This document shows, one piece after another, positions 38,129 to 47,500 of a stretch of DNA of 64,000 nt (position 1 is its first letter; each line of letters starts with the position of its first letter). A model generated the notes under the pieces. That model ran no database searches. It was not told the origin of the DNA and was given only the letters and a program-made list of their open reading frames with translations. Source of the DNA: Hyphomicrobium_A sp963726795 (lineage in GTDB: Bacteria > Pseudomonadota > Alphaproteobacteria > Rhizobiales > Hyphomicrobiaceae); the NCBI GenBank assembly GCA_963726795.1, contig CAVSDD010000007.1, positions 1-64,000 of the forward strand. Direction: 5' to 3'. A program made the position numbers and the translations under genes.

Positions 38129-39425
38129 TTACGCGACCTGCGCCAGACCCTGATCCAAGTCGGCGATGATGTCGGCCACGTCCTCGATGCCGACCGACAG
38201 CCGCACCACGTCGGGCCCGGCGCCGGCTGAAATCTTCTGCTCGTCGGTCAATTGGCGATGCGTGGTCGAAGCCGGATGGATGACGAGGCTGCGCGTGTCG
38301 CCGATGTTGGCCAGGTGCGAGAACAGCTTCAGCGAGGAGACGAGCTTCACGCCGGCCTCGTAGCCGCCCTTGAGACCGAAGGTGAGCACCGCGCCGGCGC
38401 CCTTGGGGCACAGCTTCTTGTGCAGCGCGTGGTACTTGCTCGAGGAGAGCCCGGCATAGCTCACCCACGCGACCTTGGGATGCTTCTCCAGCCAGTTGGC
38501 GACCGCGAGCGCGTTCTCGCAATGGCGCGCCATGCGCAGCGGCAGCGTCTCGGCGCCGGTCAGCAGCAGGAACGCGTTCAGCGGCGCGATGGCCGGGCCC
38601 AGATCGCGCAGACCCATCACGCGCGCGGCGATCGCAAAGGCGAAGTTGCCGAACGTCTCGGCGAGCTTCATGCCGCCGTAGGAGGCGTTGGGCTCGACCA
38701 GCGTCTTGTAGCGGTGCTTGGAGCCGAGCCAATCGTAGGTGCCGCAGTCGACGATGGCGCCGCCGATCGAGTTGCCGTGCCCGCCGATGAACTTGGTCAG
38801 CGAGTGCACGACGATGTCGGCGCCGTGCTCCTTGGGCCGGCACAGGTAGGGCGTCGCCAGCGTGTTGTCGACGATGAAGGGGATGCCGGCCTTTTTCGCG
38901 ATGGCTGCGATCGCCGGCAGGTCGATGATCACGCCGCCCGGGTTGGCGATCGATTCACAAAAGATCGCCTTGGTCTTGGGCGTGATCGCCTTCTCGATGG
39001 AGGCGGGATCGGTGGCGTCGGCCCAGGCGACGTTCCAGTTGAACTTCTTGAACGAGTGATTGAACTGGTTGATCGAGCCGCCGTAGAGCTGCCGCCCGGC
39101 GACGAACTCATCGCCGGGCTCCAAGCAGCGTGTGGAACACGAGGAACTGCGCGGCGTGGCCCGACGCGACGGCGAGCGCGGCGGTGCCGCCTTCGAGCGC
39201 GGCGATGCGCGCTTCCAGCACGGCCTCGGTCGGGTTGGTGATGCGGGAGTAGATGTTGCCGAAGGCTTCGAGCCCAAACAGGGCGGCGGCATGGTCGGCG
39301 TCATTGAAGACGAACGAGGTCGTCTGGTAGATCGGCGTGACGCGGGCGCCGGTCGATGGATCGGGGGCGGCGCCGGCATGAACCGCGAGCGTAGCGAACC
39401 CCGGCGATTGCGCGTTCTGCGGCAT
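38129..39425 (-). CDS. metY: O-acetylhomoserine sulfhydrylase, frame-broken
   Basis: PLP enzyme of the Cys/Met metabolism family, making homocysteine from O-acetylhomoserine and sulfide. About 432 residues joined. Motifs: TPIYQTTSFVFNDADHAAAL, FGNIYSRITNPTEAVLEARI, VASGHAAQF, then after a break near 39112 GDEFVAGRQLYGGSINQFNH, IPFIVDNTLATPYLCRP and the Schiff-base lysine in VVHSLTKFIGGHGN. At the break CTGCTTGGAG is read where CTGCTGGAG would restore frame, so one extra T is likely. A hairpin covers the ribosome binding site. Confidence 0.92.
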
Positions 39426-39430
39426 GGATC

Positions 39431-39470
39431 TCTCCCGGATGCGGCTGGCTGTTAAAGCCGCCTAGGGAGA
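39431..39470 (-). promoter_or_regulatory. Nested hairpin masking the metY ribosome binding site
   Basis: On the minus strand TCTCCC and GGGAGA (39465-39470 and 39431-39436) pair as an outer stem, and GCGGCT with AGCCGC (39456-39461 and 39441-39446) as an inner stem. The outer 3' arm GGGAGA is the Shine-Dalgarno sequence five bases before the metY ATG. Pairing would block translation. It does not match the SAM-II consensus I know. Confidence 0.6.
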
Positions 39471-39620
39471 CAATGGCGCGCGCCAAGTCAACCGGCTTTC
39501 TGCAACTCAAGCGCGACCTCGGTGGAACTCCCGGGTTCGGCCCGACCAGCGGCGCAAGCGGCAAGCGGTGCCGCTGACGCGCGAGGTCTGCGGCGCGCAA
39601 GAGCCGCCGTGGCTTGAGCC

Positions 39621-39830
39621 CTAGAGGTTGGCGTAACGTCCAGCCGGACCGCACTTGAAGCCGTGCGCGATCATCCAACCGGGATGCTCGATGGTCCATT
39701 TCGCCAATTCCGTCTGCCCGTACATCATGCACTGCTGGGGCGTGACGCTTTCGGCGGCAAACGAGAGCTTGACGTTCTTGCACTGCAGCGGAGCCAAGAC
39801 CGTGCAGACCAGAGCGACAACTTCGATCAT
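39621..39830 (-). CDS. Small Cys-containing exported-like protein
   Basis: 69 residues from ATG 39830, backed by an unusually strong ribosome binding site (GGAGGTGATCCT just upstream). The N-terminus MIEVVALVCTVLAPLQC is a short hydrophobic segment, followed by LSFAAESVTPQQCMMYGQTE and WTIEHPGWMIAHGFKCG. Similar small four-Cys proteins are common and unnamed in Hyphomicrobiales. Function unknown. Confidence 0.7.
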   Translation of the reverse strand: MIEVVALVCTVLAPLQCKNVKLSFAAESVTPQQCMMYGQTELAKWTIEHPGWMIAHGFKCGPAGRYANL

Positions 39831-40250
39831 AGGATCACCTCCAAGGTTCGCCGAAATAACCCTCAAGAAGGGCTAGTTCCGCCTTGGGTGAATCCCCGTG
39901 TTTTTTTGTTTTTGACCACTGAAGCGTAGTGGCGAATCGTTGTTACCCGCAAGTAGTAATGATGGGCACGGACTGCTCAAAATGCGTTCATTTCATATCG
40001 ATAGTACAAAACTGATTCGCCCCTGGTTTTTGCTGGGAATTACTGCATTTCTCGTTCGCGGCCTGCGGCCGCCCGCCGCGGCAACTACCTCTCTGCCATG
40101 CCTACGATTTCGGCAGTTTATGCTGCAGTGCACAAACACCTCAGCTCGTCGTTTTGATCCCCTCAAAGCATTTCGCCCGCGATTGCGCTTTAGCCCCGCA
40201 ACGGTCAAGGTCGCCAAAGTTTTGGCACTTGCCTCCAGCAACGACGCGCT
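39831..40250. other. Divergent intergenic region
   Basis: 420 bases, A+T-rich around 39880-40030, including a run of T at 39901-39911. Probably holds promoters for the small Cys protein and the acyl ligase. Open frames on both strands between 39940 and 40250 have no recognisable content. Confidence 0.5.
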
Positions 40251-41834
40251 ATGGCCCAGCCCTTCCGTCCCGACCAAGCGCAGCGCACGCTCTTCTCAGC
40301 GCTTCTGGATGCCGGCCACGAGCACGGCTTCAACAAGACCATCCTCGAGGACGCCGACGGCACCTCGCTCACCTACCGCCGCCTCGTGCTGGCGAGCCTC
40401 GTGCTGGGCGGCCGCATAGCCCGCGATACCTCGCGCGGCGAAACGGTGGGGTTGTTGCTGCCCAACGCGGCCGGTCTCGTCATCACGCTGTTCGGGCTCA
40501 ATGCGTTCGGCCGCGTCGGCGCGTTATTGAACTTCACAGCCGGCAAGAAGCAGCTCACCTCCGCCTTGCAGACCGCGTGCATCCGCACCGTGCTCACGTC
40601 CCGCCGCTTTCTCGAAGCCGCCAAGCTCGAGGAACTCGCCGCCGCGCTCGGCGAGGTCGAGTGGGCGCCGGGCCAACGCGTGCGCATCGTCGCGCTGGAG
40701 GACGTGCGCGCCAAGATCGGCGCGTTCGACAAGATCAAGGGCGCCGTGCGCAGCTTCTTTGCAACGCTGCTTCGCCCGCGCCGGGCCAACCGCGCCGACG
40801 AAACGGCCGTGATCCTGTTTACGTCGGGCACCGAGGGGGCCCCCAAGGGCGTGGTGCTGACCAACGCCAATCTGGTCGCCAACACCTACCAGATGCTCGA
40901 TCACATGCACGCCATCCTCGGCGCCAAGCAGATCCTGCTGAACCCGCTCCCCATCTTCCATTCATTCGGCCTGACCGCGGCGACGCTGGCACCGATGATG
41001 GCAGGGGTGAAGGTCGTGCTTTACCCGAGCCCCTTGCACTACCGCCAGATCCCCAAGCTGATCGAAAAGGTCAAAGCCACGGTCATGCTGGCGACCGACA
41101 CCTTCCTTGCGGGCTACATCCGCGCCGCCGAGCCCGGCCAGCTTGCCAGCATGAAGCACGTCGTCGCGGGTGCCGAGCGCGTCAAGGAACAGACGCGCGA
41201 ACTGTGGGCGGCGAACGGCACCGAAGTGCTGGAAGGCTACGGCGTGACGGAATGCGCGCCCGTGCTGGCCTGCAACCCCGCCGGCGCAAACCGGCCCGGC
41301 ACGGTCGGGCCGCTGCTGCCGGGTGTCGAATACCGCCTCGAGGCGGTTCCAGGCCTTGCCGAGGGCAAGCGGTTGCAGGTGAAAGGCCCCAACGTGATGG
41401 CGGGCTACCTGCTCCCCGACCGTCCCGGCATCGTCGTGCCGCCCAAGGACGGCTGGCACGACACCGGCGATATCGTCACGGTCGAGGACGGAAACGTGAA
41501 AATCTGCGGGCGCGCCAAGCGCTTCGCCAAGCTCGGCGGCGAGATGGTCTCCCTCGCCGTGGTCGAGGATCTGGCCTCCGGCCTGTGGAGCGATGCCCAG
41601 CACGTGGCTTTTAGCTTGCCCGATCCCCGCAAGGGCGAGCAGCTGATTCTGGTGACGGATAAGCCCGGCGCCAGCAAGGACGCGCTTCTGGCGCATGCGC
41701 GCAGCGAGGGCGTGCCGGATTTGTGGGTGCCGAAGTCGGTGCTGGTCGTGCCGGCGATCCCGGTTTTGGCCTCGGGCAAGGTCGACCTGCAGGCGACCGA
41801 GGAAATGGTGCGCCAGGCGCGCGCAGCCCCGTAA
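40251..41834 (+). CDS. Acyl-[ACP]/acyl-CoA ligase (Aas C-terminal-like)
   Basis: ANL-superfamily adenylate-forming enzyme, 527 residues. A3 motif ILFTSGTEGAPKGVVLTN, A5 EGYGVTECAPVLACNP, A7 GWHDTGDIVTV and A8 GRAKRFAKLGGEMVS are present, with the A10 lysine in SGKVDLQATEE. The N-terminal pattern (GLLLPNAAGLVITLFGLNAF, ALLNFTAGKKQLTSAL) matches the ligase half of Aas, which activates fatty acids for lysophospholipid re-acylation. The acyltransferase half is absent. Could serve lipid recycling. Confidence 0.85.
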   Translation: MAQPFRPDQAQRTLFSALLDAGHEHGFNKTILEDADGTSLTYRRLVLASLVLGGRIARDTSRGETVGLLLPNAAGLVITLFGLNAFGRVGALLNFTAGKKQLTSALQTACIRTVLTSRRFLEAAKLEELAAALGEVEWAPGQRVRIVALEDVRAKIGAFDKIKGAVRSFFATLLRPRRANRADETAVILFTSGTEGAPKGVVLTNANLVANTYQMLDHMHAILGAKQILLNPLPIFHSFGLTAATLAPMMAGVKVVLYPSPLHYRQIPKLIEKVKATVMLATDTFLAGYIRAAEPGQLASMKHVVAGAERVKEQTRELWAANGTEVLEGYGVTECAPVLACNPAGANRPGTVGPLLPGVEYRLEAVPGLAEGKRLQVKGPNVMAGYLLPDRPGIVVPPKDGWHDTGDIVTVEDGNVKICGRAKRFAKLGGEMVSLAVVEDLASGLWSDAQHVAFSLPDPRKGEQLILVTDKPGASKDALLAHARSEGVPDLWVPKSVLVVPAIPVLASGKVDLQATEEMVRQARAAP

Positions 41835-42010
41835 TTGCAGGGCCATCAGTGACCGTGGCGCGCCAAACACGCGCAGCAAACTAATACCCGGCATGCAATG
41901 TGCAGCCTTGACCGGCGCGCGCACCTCTTTCATGGATAGCGAGGTTGGCCGTTCGCGCGGCCCAGGGGGATTCCGGTCTAACTTCCAGATCTGAGAAAGT
42001 GCATACAGCA

Positions 42011-42235
42011 ATGTCGACGACCACGACGCCGTTGCGCGTGGAGGGGGATGCCGTCGCGCCGCTCAATACACCGACGCTCGGCTGGGCACTGCGGCGCGCC
42101 CTTCTAGCCCTCCTCATTTTGTCCGTCACGATCGCCGGAGCGGCTTCGCTGCTCTACGCGTCGATCGATCCCGACGAGGAGGCCGCCTCCGCCCTAATAA
42201 GCCCCGCACAGGCCGCGCAAGCACCCGCCCACTGA
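42011..42235 (+). CDS. Single-pass membrane protein
   Basis: 74 residues from ATG 42011. One helix (ALLALLILSVTIAGAASLLY) is flanked by a polar N-terminus and a short Ala/Glu/Pro tail. No family recognised; the ORF stands alone between the acyl ligase and rimK. Confidence 0.5.
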   Translation: MSTTTTPLRVEGDAVAPLNTPTLGWALRRALLALLILSVTIAGAASLLYASIDPDEEAASALISPAQAAQAPAH

Positions 42236-42505
42236 CGGGGCCGCCGCTTCCGCGCTATTTGCCGCAACGATGACTGTCAGCGCCGCCCCACGGGCGACGC
42301 AAGGCTGTTATTTGTCCGCAATTGCTCACCCTTGGGCGGCTTTCACCCCTGGTTAGGGACGTCGCCCTAGAGCAGGATTGATTAGGACGGAATCACCGGC
42401 GCGCGCACGTTCCTCGTTCTCGTCGCGCGACGTGACGCTTCAAAGCGACTTCGTCCGCCTCGCCGGAGCAGCGTTGCCCCGCCGGAAGCCCTTAAGGACT
42501 GCGCC

Positions 42506-43411
42506 ATGCGCTTCGTCATGCTGGCCCGCAATCCCCGTCTCTATTCGCACGTGCGTCTGTGCGAGGCGGCGCGCGCGCGCGGGCACACGATCGACGTCGT
42601 GAACACGCTGCACGTGCACATGAACATCACGTCGAACCAGCCGGTGCTTCGCTACAACGGCCGCCGGCTGCCGATCTACGACGCCGTCATCCCGCGCATC
42701 GGCGCGTCCATCACCCACTATGGCCTGGCCGTGCTGCGCCAGTTCGAGATGCAGGGCGTCTACCCGCTGAACGAGAGCGTCGCCATCGGCCGCTCGCGCG
42801 ACAAGCTACGCGCCTTGCAGATCCTGGCGCGCGAAGGCATCGGCCTGCCCGTCACCGCCTTCGCTCACGGGCCGCGCAAGGCGGAAGACGTGATCAAGGA
42901 GGTCGGCGGCGTCCCCGTCGTCATCAAGCTGCTCGAAGGCACGCAGGGCGTGGGCGTGATCCTGGCCGAGACCGAGGGCTCGGCCAAGTCGATCATCGAG
43001 GCGTTCAGCGCCGCCAACGTCAACATCATGGTGCAGGAATACATCCGCGAGGCGAGCGGCAGCGACGTGCGCGCGTTCGTCGTCGGCGGCGAGGTCGTCG
43101 CCGCGATCAAGCGCATCGGCCGCGCCGGCGAGTTCCGCGCCAACATCCATCGCGGCGCCAGCGCCATCCGGGCCGAGCTCACGCCCGAGGAGCGCCAGGT
43201 CGCCCAGCGCGCCGCCGCGGCCGTCGGACTTAACGTTAGCGGTGTCGATCTCATTCGCTCCGCCCGCGGACCGCTTGTGATGGAGGTCAACTCCTCGCCG
43301 GGCCTGGAAGGCATCGAAGGGGCGACCGGCATAGATGTTGCCAGCCGTATCATCGGGTTTTTGGAGCAGAACGCCTCTTATGGTCAGACCGCGACCAAGG
43401 GCGTTGGGTAG
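42506..43411 (+). CDS. rimK: ATP-grasp ligase, RimK (ribosomal protein S6 glutamate ligase)
   Basis: 301 residues. ATP-grasp motifs: IGRSRDKLRALQILAREGI, VVIKLLEGTQGVGVILAET, IMVQEYIREASGSDVRAFVV and VMEVNSSPGLEGIEGATGID, the last holding the Mg-binding Glu/Asn. RimK adds glutamates to the S6 C-terminus or makes poly-glutamate. The usual partner protease RimB is not adjacent. Confidence 0.9.
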   Translation: MRFVMLARNPRLYSHVRLCEAARARGHTIDVVNTLHVHMNITSNQPVLRYNGRRLPIYDAVIPRIGASITHYGLAVLRQFEMQGVYPLNESVAIGRSRDKLRALQILAREGIGLPVTAFAHGPRKAEDVIKEVGGVPVVIKLLEGTQGVGVILAETEGSAKSIIEAFSAANVNIMVQEYIREASGSDVRAFVVGGEVVAAIKRIGRAGEFRANIHRGASAIRAELTPEERQVAQRAAAAVGLNVSGVDLIRSARGPLVMEVNSSPGLEGIEGATGIDVASRIIGFLEQNASYGQTATKGVG

Positions 43412-43565
43412 CTTATGAGGCGCTGCAGCAAAGACACATGCTGATGCAACGGTTGCTAAAAGCCTTTTTTTGCAAGCGCTACTTCGCCTTGATCGTGCCC
43501 ATGACCCTCACATATCATCGCCATGGGACGCGCCAGCCAGACTACCGAGTGAGGGACGCCGCCGG

Positions 43566-44312
43566 ATGACGGAGCAACAGAAGCACTTTCCGGAATTCTA
43601 CGTCACCGCTCCACAGCCTTGCCCATATCTGCCTGGACGCCAGGAACGCAAGCTGTTCACGCACCTGACGCACGAGAAGCCATCAAGCCTCATCGACAAT
43701 CTGCTGCGCGGCGGTTTCCGTCGTAGCCAGAATATCGCCTACATGCCCTACTGCGAGGGCTGTCACGCCTGCGTGTCGGTGCGCGTGATCGTCGATGAGT
43801 TCTCATCGGGCCGCAACATGCGCCGCGTCACCGAGCGCAACCAGCGCATTGTCGCGATGCGCCGCCCCGCCGAGCCGACGTCTGAGCAGTTCGCGCTGTT
43901 CCGCCGCTACATCGACGCACGCCACGCCGACGGCGGCATGGCCGACATGACGGTTCTCGATTACGCCATGATGGTCGAGGACAGCGTCATCAACACGTTC
44001 GTCACCGAATACCGCGTGAAGCCAGAGCGGCCGCTCGACTCCAATCCGGAGTCCTGGCCCCTCGTCGCTGCCGCGCTGTGCGATCTCCTCTCCGACGGCG
44101 TGTCGATGGTCTACAGCTTCTACGATCCCGCCGCCGATGAGCTGAGCCTCGGCACCTACATGATCCTCGAGCACATCGCCTATGCGCGCCAGCTCGGCCT
44201 GCCGTACCTGTATCTGGGCTACTGGATCACCGGATCGCGCAAGATGAGCTACAAGATGCGCTTCACCCCGCAGGAGCTGCTAGGCCCCAACGGCTGGGTG
44301 CGCCGGGATTAA
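43566..44312 (+). CDS. bpt: Aspartate/glutamate leucyltransferase
   Basis: Transfers Leu from Leu-tRNA to N-terminal Asp/Glu, feeding the bacterial N-end rule (ClpS/ClpAP). 248 residues from the ATG at 43566. Conserved parts: CPYLPGRQERKLFTHL, RRSQNIAYMPYCEGCHACVS (CxxC), VRVIVDEFSSGRNMRR, and C-terminal LGYWITGSRKMSYKMRFTPQ. Eukaryote-type Ate1 homolog by descent; the bacterial Bpt form is indicated by length and the start. Confidence 0.9.
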   Translation: MTEQQKHFPEFYVTAPQPCPYLPGRQERKLFTHLTHEKPSSLIDNLLRGGFRRSQNIAYMPYCEGCHACVSVRVIVDEFSSGRNMRRVTERNQRIVAMRRPAEPTSEQFALFRRYIDARHADGGMADMTVLDYAMMVEDSVINTFVTEYRVKPERPLDSNPESWPLVAAALCDLLSDGVSMVYSFYDPAADELSLGTYMILEHIAYARQLGLPYLYLGYWITGSRKMSYKMRFTPQELLGPNGWVRRD

Positions 44313-44316
44313 TGTC

Positions 44317-44420
44317 CGCGCGCTCCGCCGCGACTAACCGCTGCCCGCGCGGCTCCGCCGGGCGACTAACCCCGCGCGGCTCCGCCGCGACTAACCCCGC
44401 GCGGCTCCGCCGCGACTGAT
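44317..44420. repeat. Four tandem hairpin-forming ~25-bp units
   Basis: Units end in GACTAAC and contain CGCGGC-TCC-GCCGCG, a six-pair hairpin with a three-base loop. Units 3 and 4 (44371-44395, 44396-44420) differ only at the last two bases; units 1 and 2 are imperfect. They begin a few bases after the bpt stop and could act as a terminator or mRNA-end block. Confidence 0.75.
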
Positions 44421-44452
44421 CCTTCTCTTCACCGTCGCACTCCCGGCGACTG

Positions 44453-44544
44453 GCGTGGATTGCGGCCTGCGCCGGGATGACGTTGAAAGAGGCACTCGTT
44501 TCCCCACCCGCATCCGTCATCCCGCTGTAGAGCGGGATCCACGC
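44453..44544. repeat. Inverted pair of REP-like elements
   Basis: GCGTGGATTGCGGCCTGCGC continuing to GGGATGACG (44453-44482) is the imperfect inverted copy of the segment at 44515-44544, which begins CGTCATCCCGC and ends GGGATCCACGC. The second copy is itself a hairpin (ATCCCGC-TGTAGA-GCGGGAT). Bipolar pairs of this kind resemble REP/BIME elements found repeated in many proteobacterial genomes. Confidence 0.7.
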
Positions 44545-44594
44545 AAGCTTCCACATTCTCTTATGCTGAAGGCGGGCGGCCGGGTCAGAACCGG

Positions 44595-45098
44595 CTAATG
44601 CGCCAGCGCGGCGTCGAGCTTCTTGCCCATGTAGTCCCACTTCGCCGACTGGGTATCGACCAGCACCTTCATGCGCGAGCGCAGCTCCAGCAGCAGCGCG
44701 CAGTCGGGCGTCTTGGCTTCCGCGCCCTCCTGGCCCTGCGAGGAGATGTCGGTCAGCAGCTGGTCGGAGTTGCGGTCGAAAACGGCGATCGTGTCGTCAC
44801 GCACGAACGGCGCCGCCTCCTTGAGGAACTGATCGTGGCTCCAGCCGCGCTTTTCCTTGAGCTGGCGCAGCTTCTCCTGAAACCCCGGCCGGTTCTTGGA
44901 ATTGAGGTCGCGCAGCGCTGCCGCCGCGTCATCGACGACATCCTCGAATTCGTCCTTGGTGCACTGTTGGGGGGGCACCGGCGCAGCGGGAGCGGCGGCA
45001 CCGCCGGCAAACGCCACGTGCGCCTGCGCCAGCGCCAGGCAGGCAGCCAACAACAAACGTGTGTGCGCGCGCGCCAGCGTCCGCCCCGATCGTCCCAT
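44595..45098 (-). CDS. Exported protein of unknown function
   Basis: 167 residues. Signal peptide RLLLAACLALAQAHVAFAG, a Pro/Ala linker, then CTKDEFEDVVDDAAAALRDL and a mostly helical charged body ending TQSAKWDYMGKKLDAALAH. Two Cys. No domain recognised. Confidence 0.65.
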   Translation of the reverse strand: MGRSGRTLARAHTRLLLAACLALAQAHVAFAGGAAAPAAPVPPQQCTKDEFEDVVDDAAAALRDLNSKNRPGFQEKLRQLKEKRGWSHDQFLKEAAPFVRDDTIAVFDRNSDQLLTDISSQGQEGAEAKTPDCALLLELRSRMKVLVDTQSAKWDYMGKKLDAALAH

Positions 45099-45220
45099 GC
45101 AGAAGTCCTAGCCGCGACGATTGTCCCGAGCAAGCGTCACGGGGCAGCGTCGAGGCACGGGCACGAGTTGTGCGAATTATTGTGGCAGCACGCAGCCGAT
45201 CGCGAATTTTCGTGCCTCGC

Positions 45221-46028
45221 TCACTTCACGTAGGCCTGCTCGAGGTGGCGGGCCTTGTCGAGATTGACCGCCGCCTCGCGCCCCGAGAGCGTTTCCATGT
45301 GCGCGCCGTCGAGATCGGCCCCGTTGAAATCGGCTCCGGCGATATTGGCGCCCCGCAGGTCGGCACCGGCGAGCGCGCTTCCGGCCAAGACAGCCCCGCT
45401 CAGATCGGCATCGCGCAGGGAGGCGAACTCGAGGATCGCTCCGAGCAGGCCTGCGCCTTTCAGGCTCGCGCCGTCGAATTTTGCCGAGCGCAGCACGAGG
45501 CGGTGATGGCGGCTGTCGGGAGCCGGCTTGCCGTTGACGATATTGACGGCGTCGAGATGCGCCTGCGCGAAGCTTGCACGCGAGAGGTCACCGGCGAGCC
45601 GCGCGCCTGTCAGGTTCGCGCGGTCGAACTTGGCGCCGATGAGCTGCGCCGAGACGATGCTCGCGCCTTGCAAATCCGCGCCCGAAAAGTCCGAAGTCGA
45701 GACCCCATGCGGAATCGAGCTTGGCACCCTTGAGGTTGGCGCCGGTCAACTTGGCGCCATTGAACCGCGCCGTCGCGAGGTTCGCCCCGTGCAAATCGAG
45801 CCCGGAGAGGTCGAGGCGGTTCAAACGCTTGCCGCTGAGATCGACCCCGCCGCTCGGACCTGCGGTCTTGATCGCCGCCTCGACATCGGCGCGCGTCAGG
45901 TCCGCCTTGGTGAACTCGTCCGACTTGAGGTCGAGGTATTGCAGCATGTCCTCGGCTCGCGCCGCGGGGCCGCCGCCAGCCAGGAGCAAAAGACAGATCG
46001 CTGCGTAAACGGACGTGCTGCGACGCAT
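45221..46028 (-). CDS. Exported pentapeptide-repeat protein, frame-broken
   Basis: About 269 residues joined. Signal peptide (VYAAICLLLLAGGGPAARA), then rows of A(D/N)LxX repeats such as LDLSGLDLHGANLATARFNG and, after a break near 45700, FSGADLQGASIVSAQLIGAK, FDRANLTGARLAG and LRGANIAGADFNGADLDGAH. The repeats fold as a right-handed quadrilateral beta-helix. Exported location excludes a gyrase-protection role; function unknown. Confidence 0.72.
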
Positions 46029-46149
46029 GGGCTGTTAGCTCCTGCCGCAGCGCCAACGATGACGCCGCGCTTTTTTCTGTACCGCTGCGAGCATAGAGCG
46101 GCCGTGGCGCGCGCGTGATCACTTTCGCTTATGGCCTCTGCGCGGCGGT

Positions 46150-47437
46150 CTATCGCTTGGCTGCAAGAGCGCCTTGCATCCAGGCCAGCACATCACCGGT
46201 CCCGACGATGCGAACGTCCGGTTTCGTCAGGGCGTAGGTGATAAACGCGGCCAATCCGTTCCAGCGCGCCGCGCGATCGGCATCGGAGGGCGTGTCGGGA
46301 TTGTCGTCCGCTCCGGAGAACGCGTAGAGGTGGGAATGCGCCACGAATATGAGCGGGGCGCGGTTGCCGGCCAGGTGCAGGTCGAGGTTGTAGCTCAGGA
46401 TCGCGCGCATCTCGTCGCCGGTGATCCCGGCGTCGATGAGCAGCGCATAGTCGAGCCCCGTGATCTTGCCGGTCGAGGCCTCATAGAGGCTCGGGTAAAC
46501 AAGCGGGGCGCGCTTGGCGATGCGCTCGCGCAGGCCAGTTTTGAATACGTATTTTGCCGCGTCTGCATCGGGGGGCACGATGAGCGTCGTGACCGGCAGC
46601 TCCCACATGCCCGCGTGCGGCTCGATCGCGGGCAACTTGATGGACGGATGCATCCGCCCAAGATGGCGCGCCAGCGCCTTAGCGTCGGGGCTTCCCGCGT
46701 CGAGCCGGTAGGGCCAGGAGCAATTGGTCCCGTCCTCGTCCTCCGCGAAGCAATTTGGTAGGCTCGAATCGTAGGCGAAGCCCAGCTGCTCCAAGCTGGT
46801 GAACATATCGTCGTTGAAGCCGAGGTAGGGCGCGCGAAATCCTGATACGTGCGTGGCGCCAAGGCCGAAACTCGGATCGGTCATCGCCGTGCGGCAAGAC
46901 GGCAATCTCCGCGCTCCATTGCGCCACCGAGAAATTGCGCTGACGGCAGCACGCCTCCGCGCTCGTGCCGACACCGCCGCCGTTGAAATGATTGACGGTG
47001 TGATCTGCCATCTCGTGGCCGGCGGCAGCGGCGGACTTCCATGCGGCGAGATTGCGCCCAGCGCGATCCTCGCCGCGATTGCCTCCGATCACGCTTTGCG
47101 CGGGATCGATCATGTAGACGCTGGTGTTAAAGAACGTCGTCGTGATCGCCGCACCGCCGTAGTCGCCGCTGCGCAGCGGCGGCGGGTTATGCTTGCCGCG
47201 GTAGAATTCGACGACTGCACTGACGCCACCCACAGCGCGGGGAGCCGCCAGGCCGAAATTGTCGTCGAAGGTGATGGCGACGAGTTGCGGCACGTCGCTG
47301 GGCGCGAGCCCCGCCGGCGGCATCCGCGACCACGGCGCAGCGATCGGCGTTTGCGCGGTCTCGCCGGCGACAGCTGAACAGGTTGCGACAGACGCCGCCA
47401 GAGCGCCAATCAGAACCGTGCGCAGATGAGGAAACAT
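46150..47437 (-). CDS. Exported polysaccharide deacetylase, frame-broken
   Basis: NodB-homology carbohydrate esterase family 4, about 429 residues joined. Signal peptide (TVLIGALAASVATCSAVAG). Motif 1 VAITFDDNFG (Asp-Asp), motif 2 HEMADHTVNHFNG (His-x3-His metal ligands) and, after a break near 46890, motif 3 GFRAPYLGF. Later parts include WELPVTTLIVPP. Probably removes acetyl groups from peptidoglycan or another envelope glycan. Confidence 0.78.
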
Positions 47438-47500
47438 GAATCGCCTGGGACGCCCCCGCCTCAACGCACACTCCTCAGCCGACAGGCGTGCACCAGAACT

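Noticed and set aside
39471..39520. SAM-II riboswitch upstream of metY
   Set aside because: The leader lacks the conserved SAM-II core; only the SD-masking hairpin is supported.
44317..44420. CRISPR array
   Set aside because: Units are directly adjacent with no spacers between them and no cas genes nearby.
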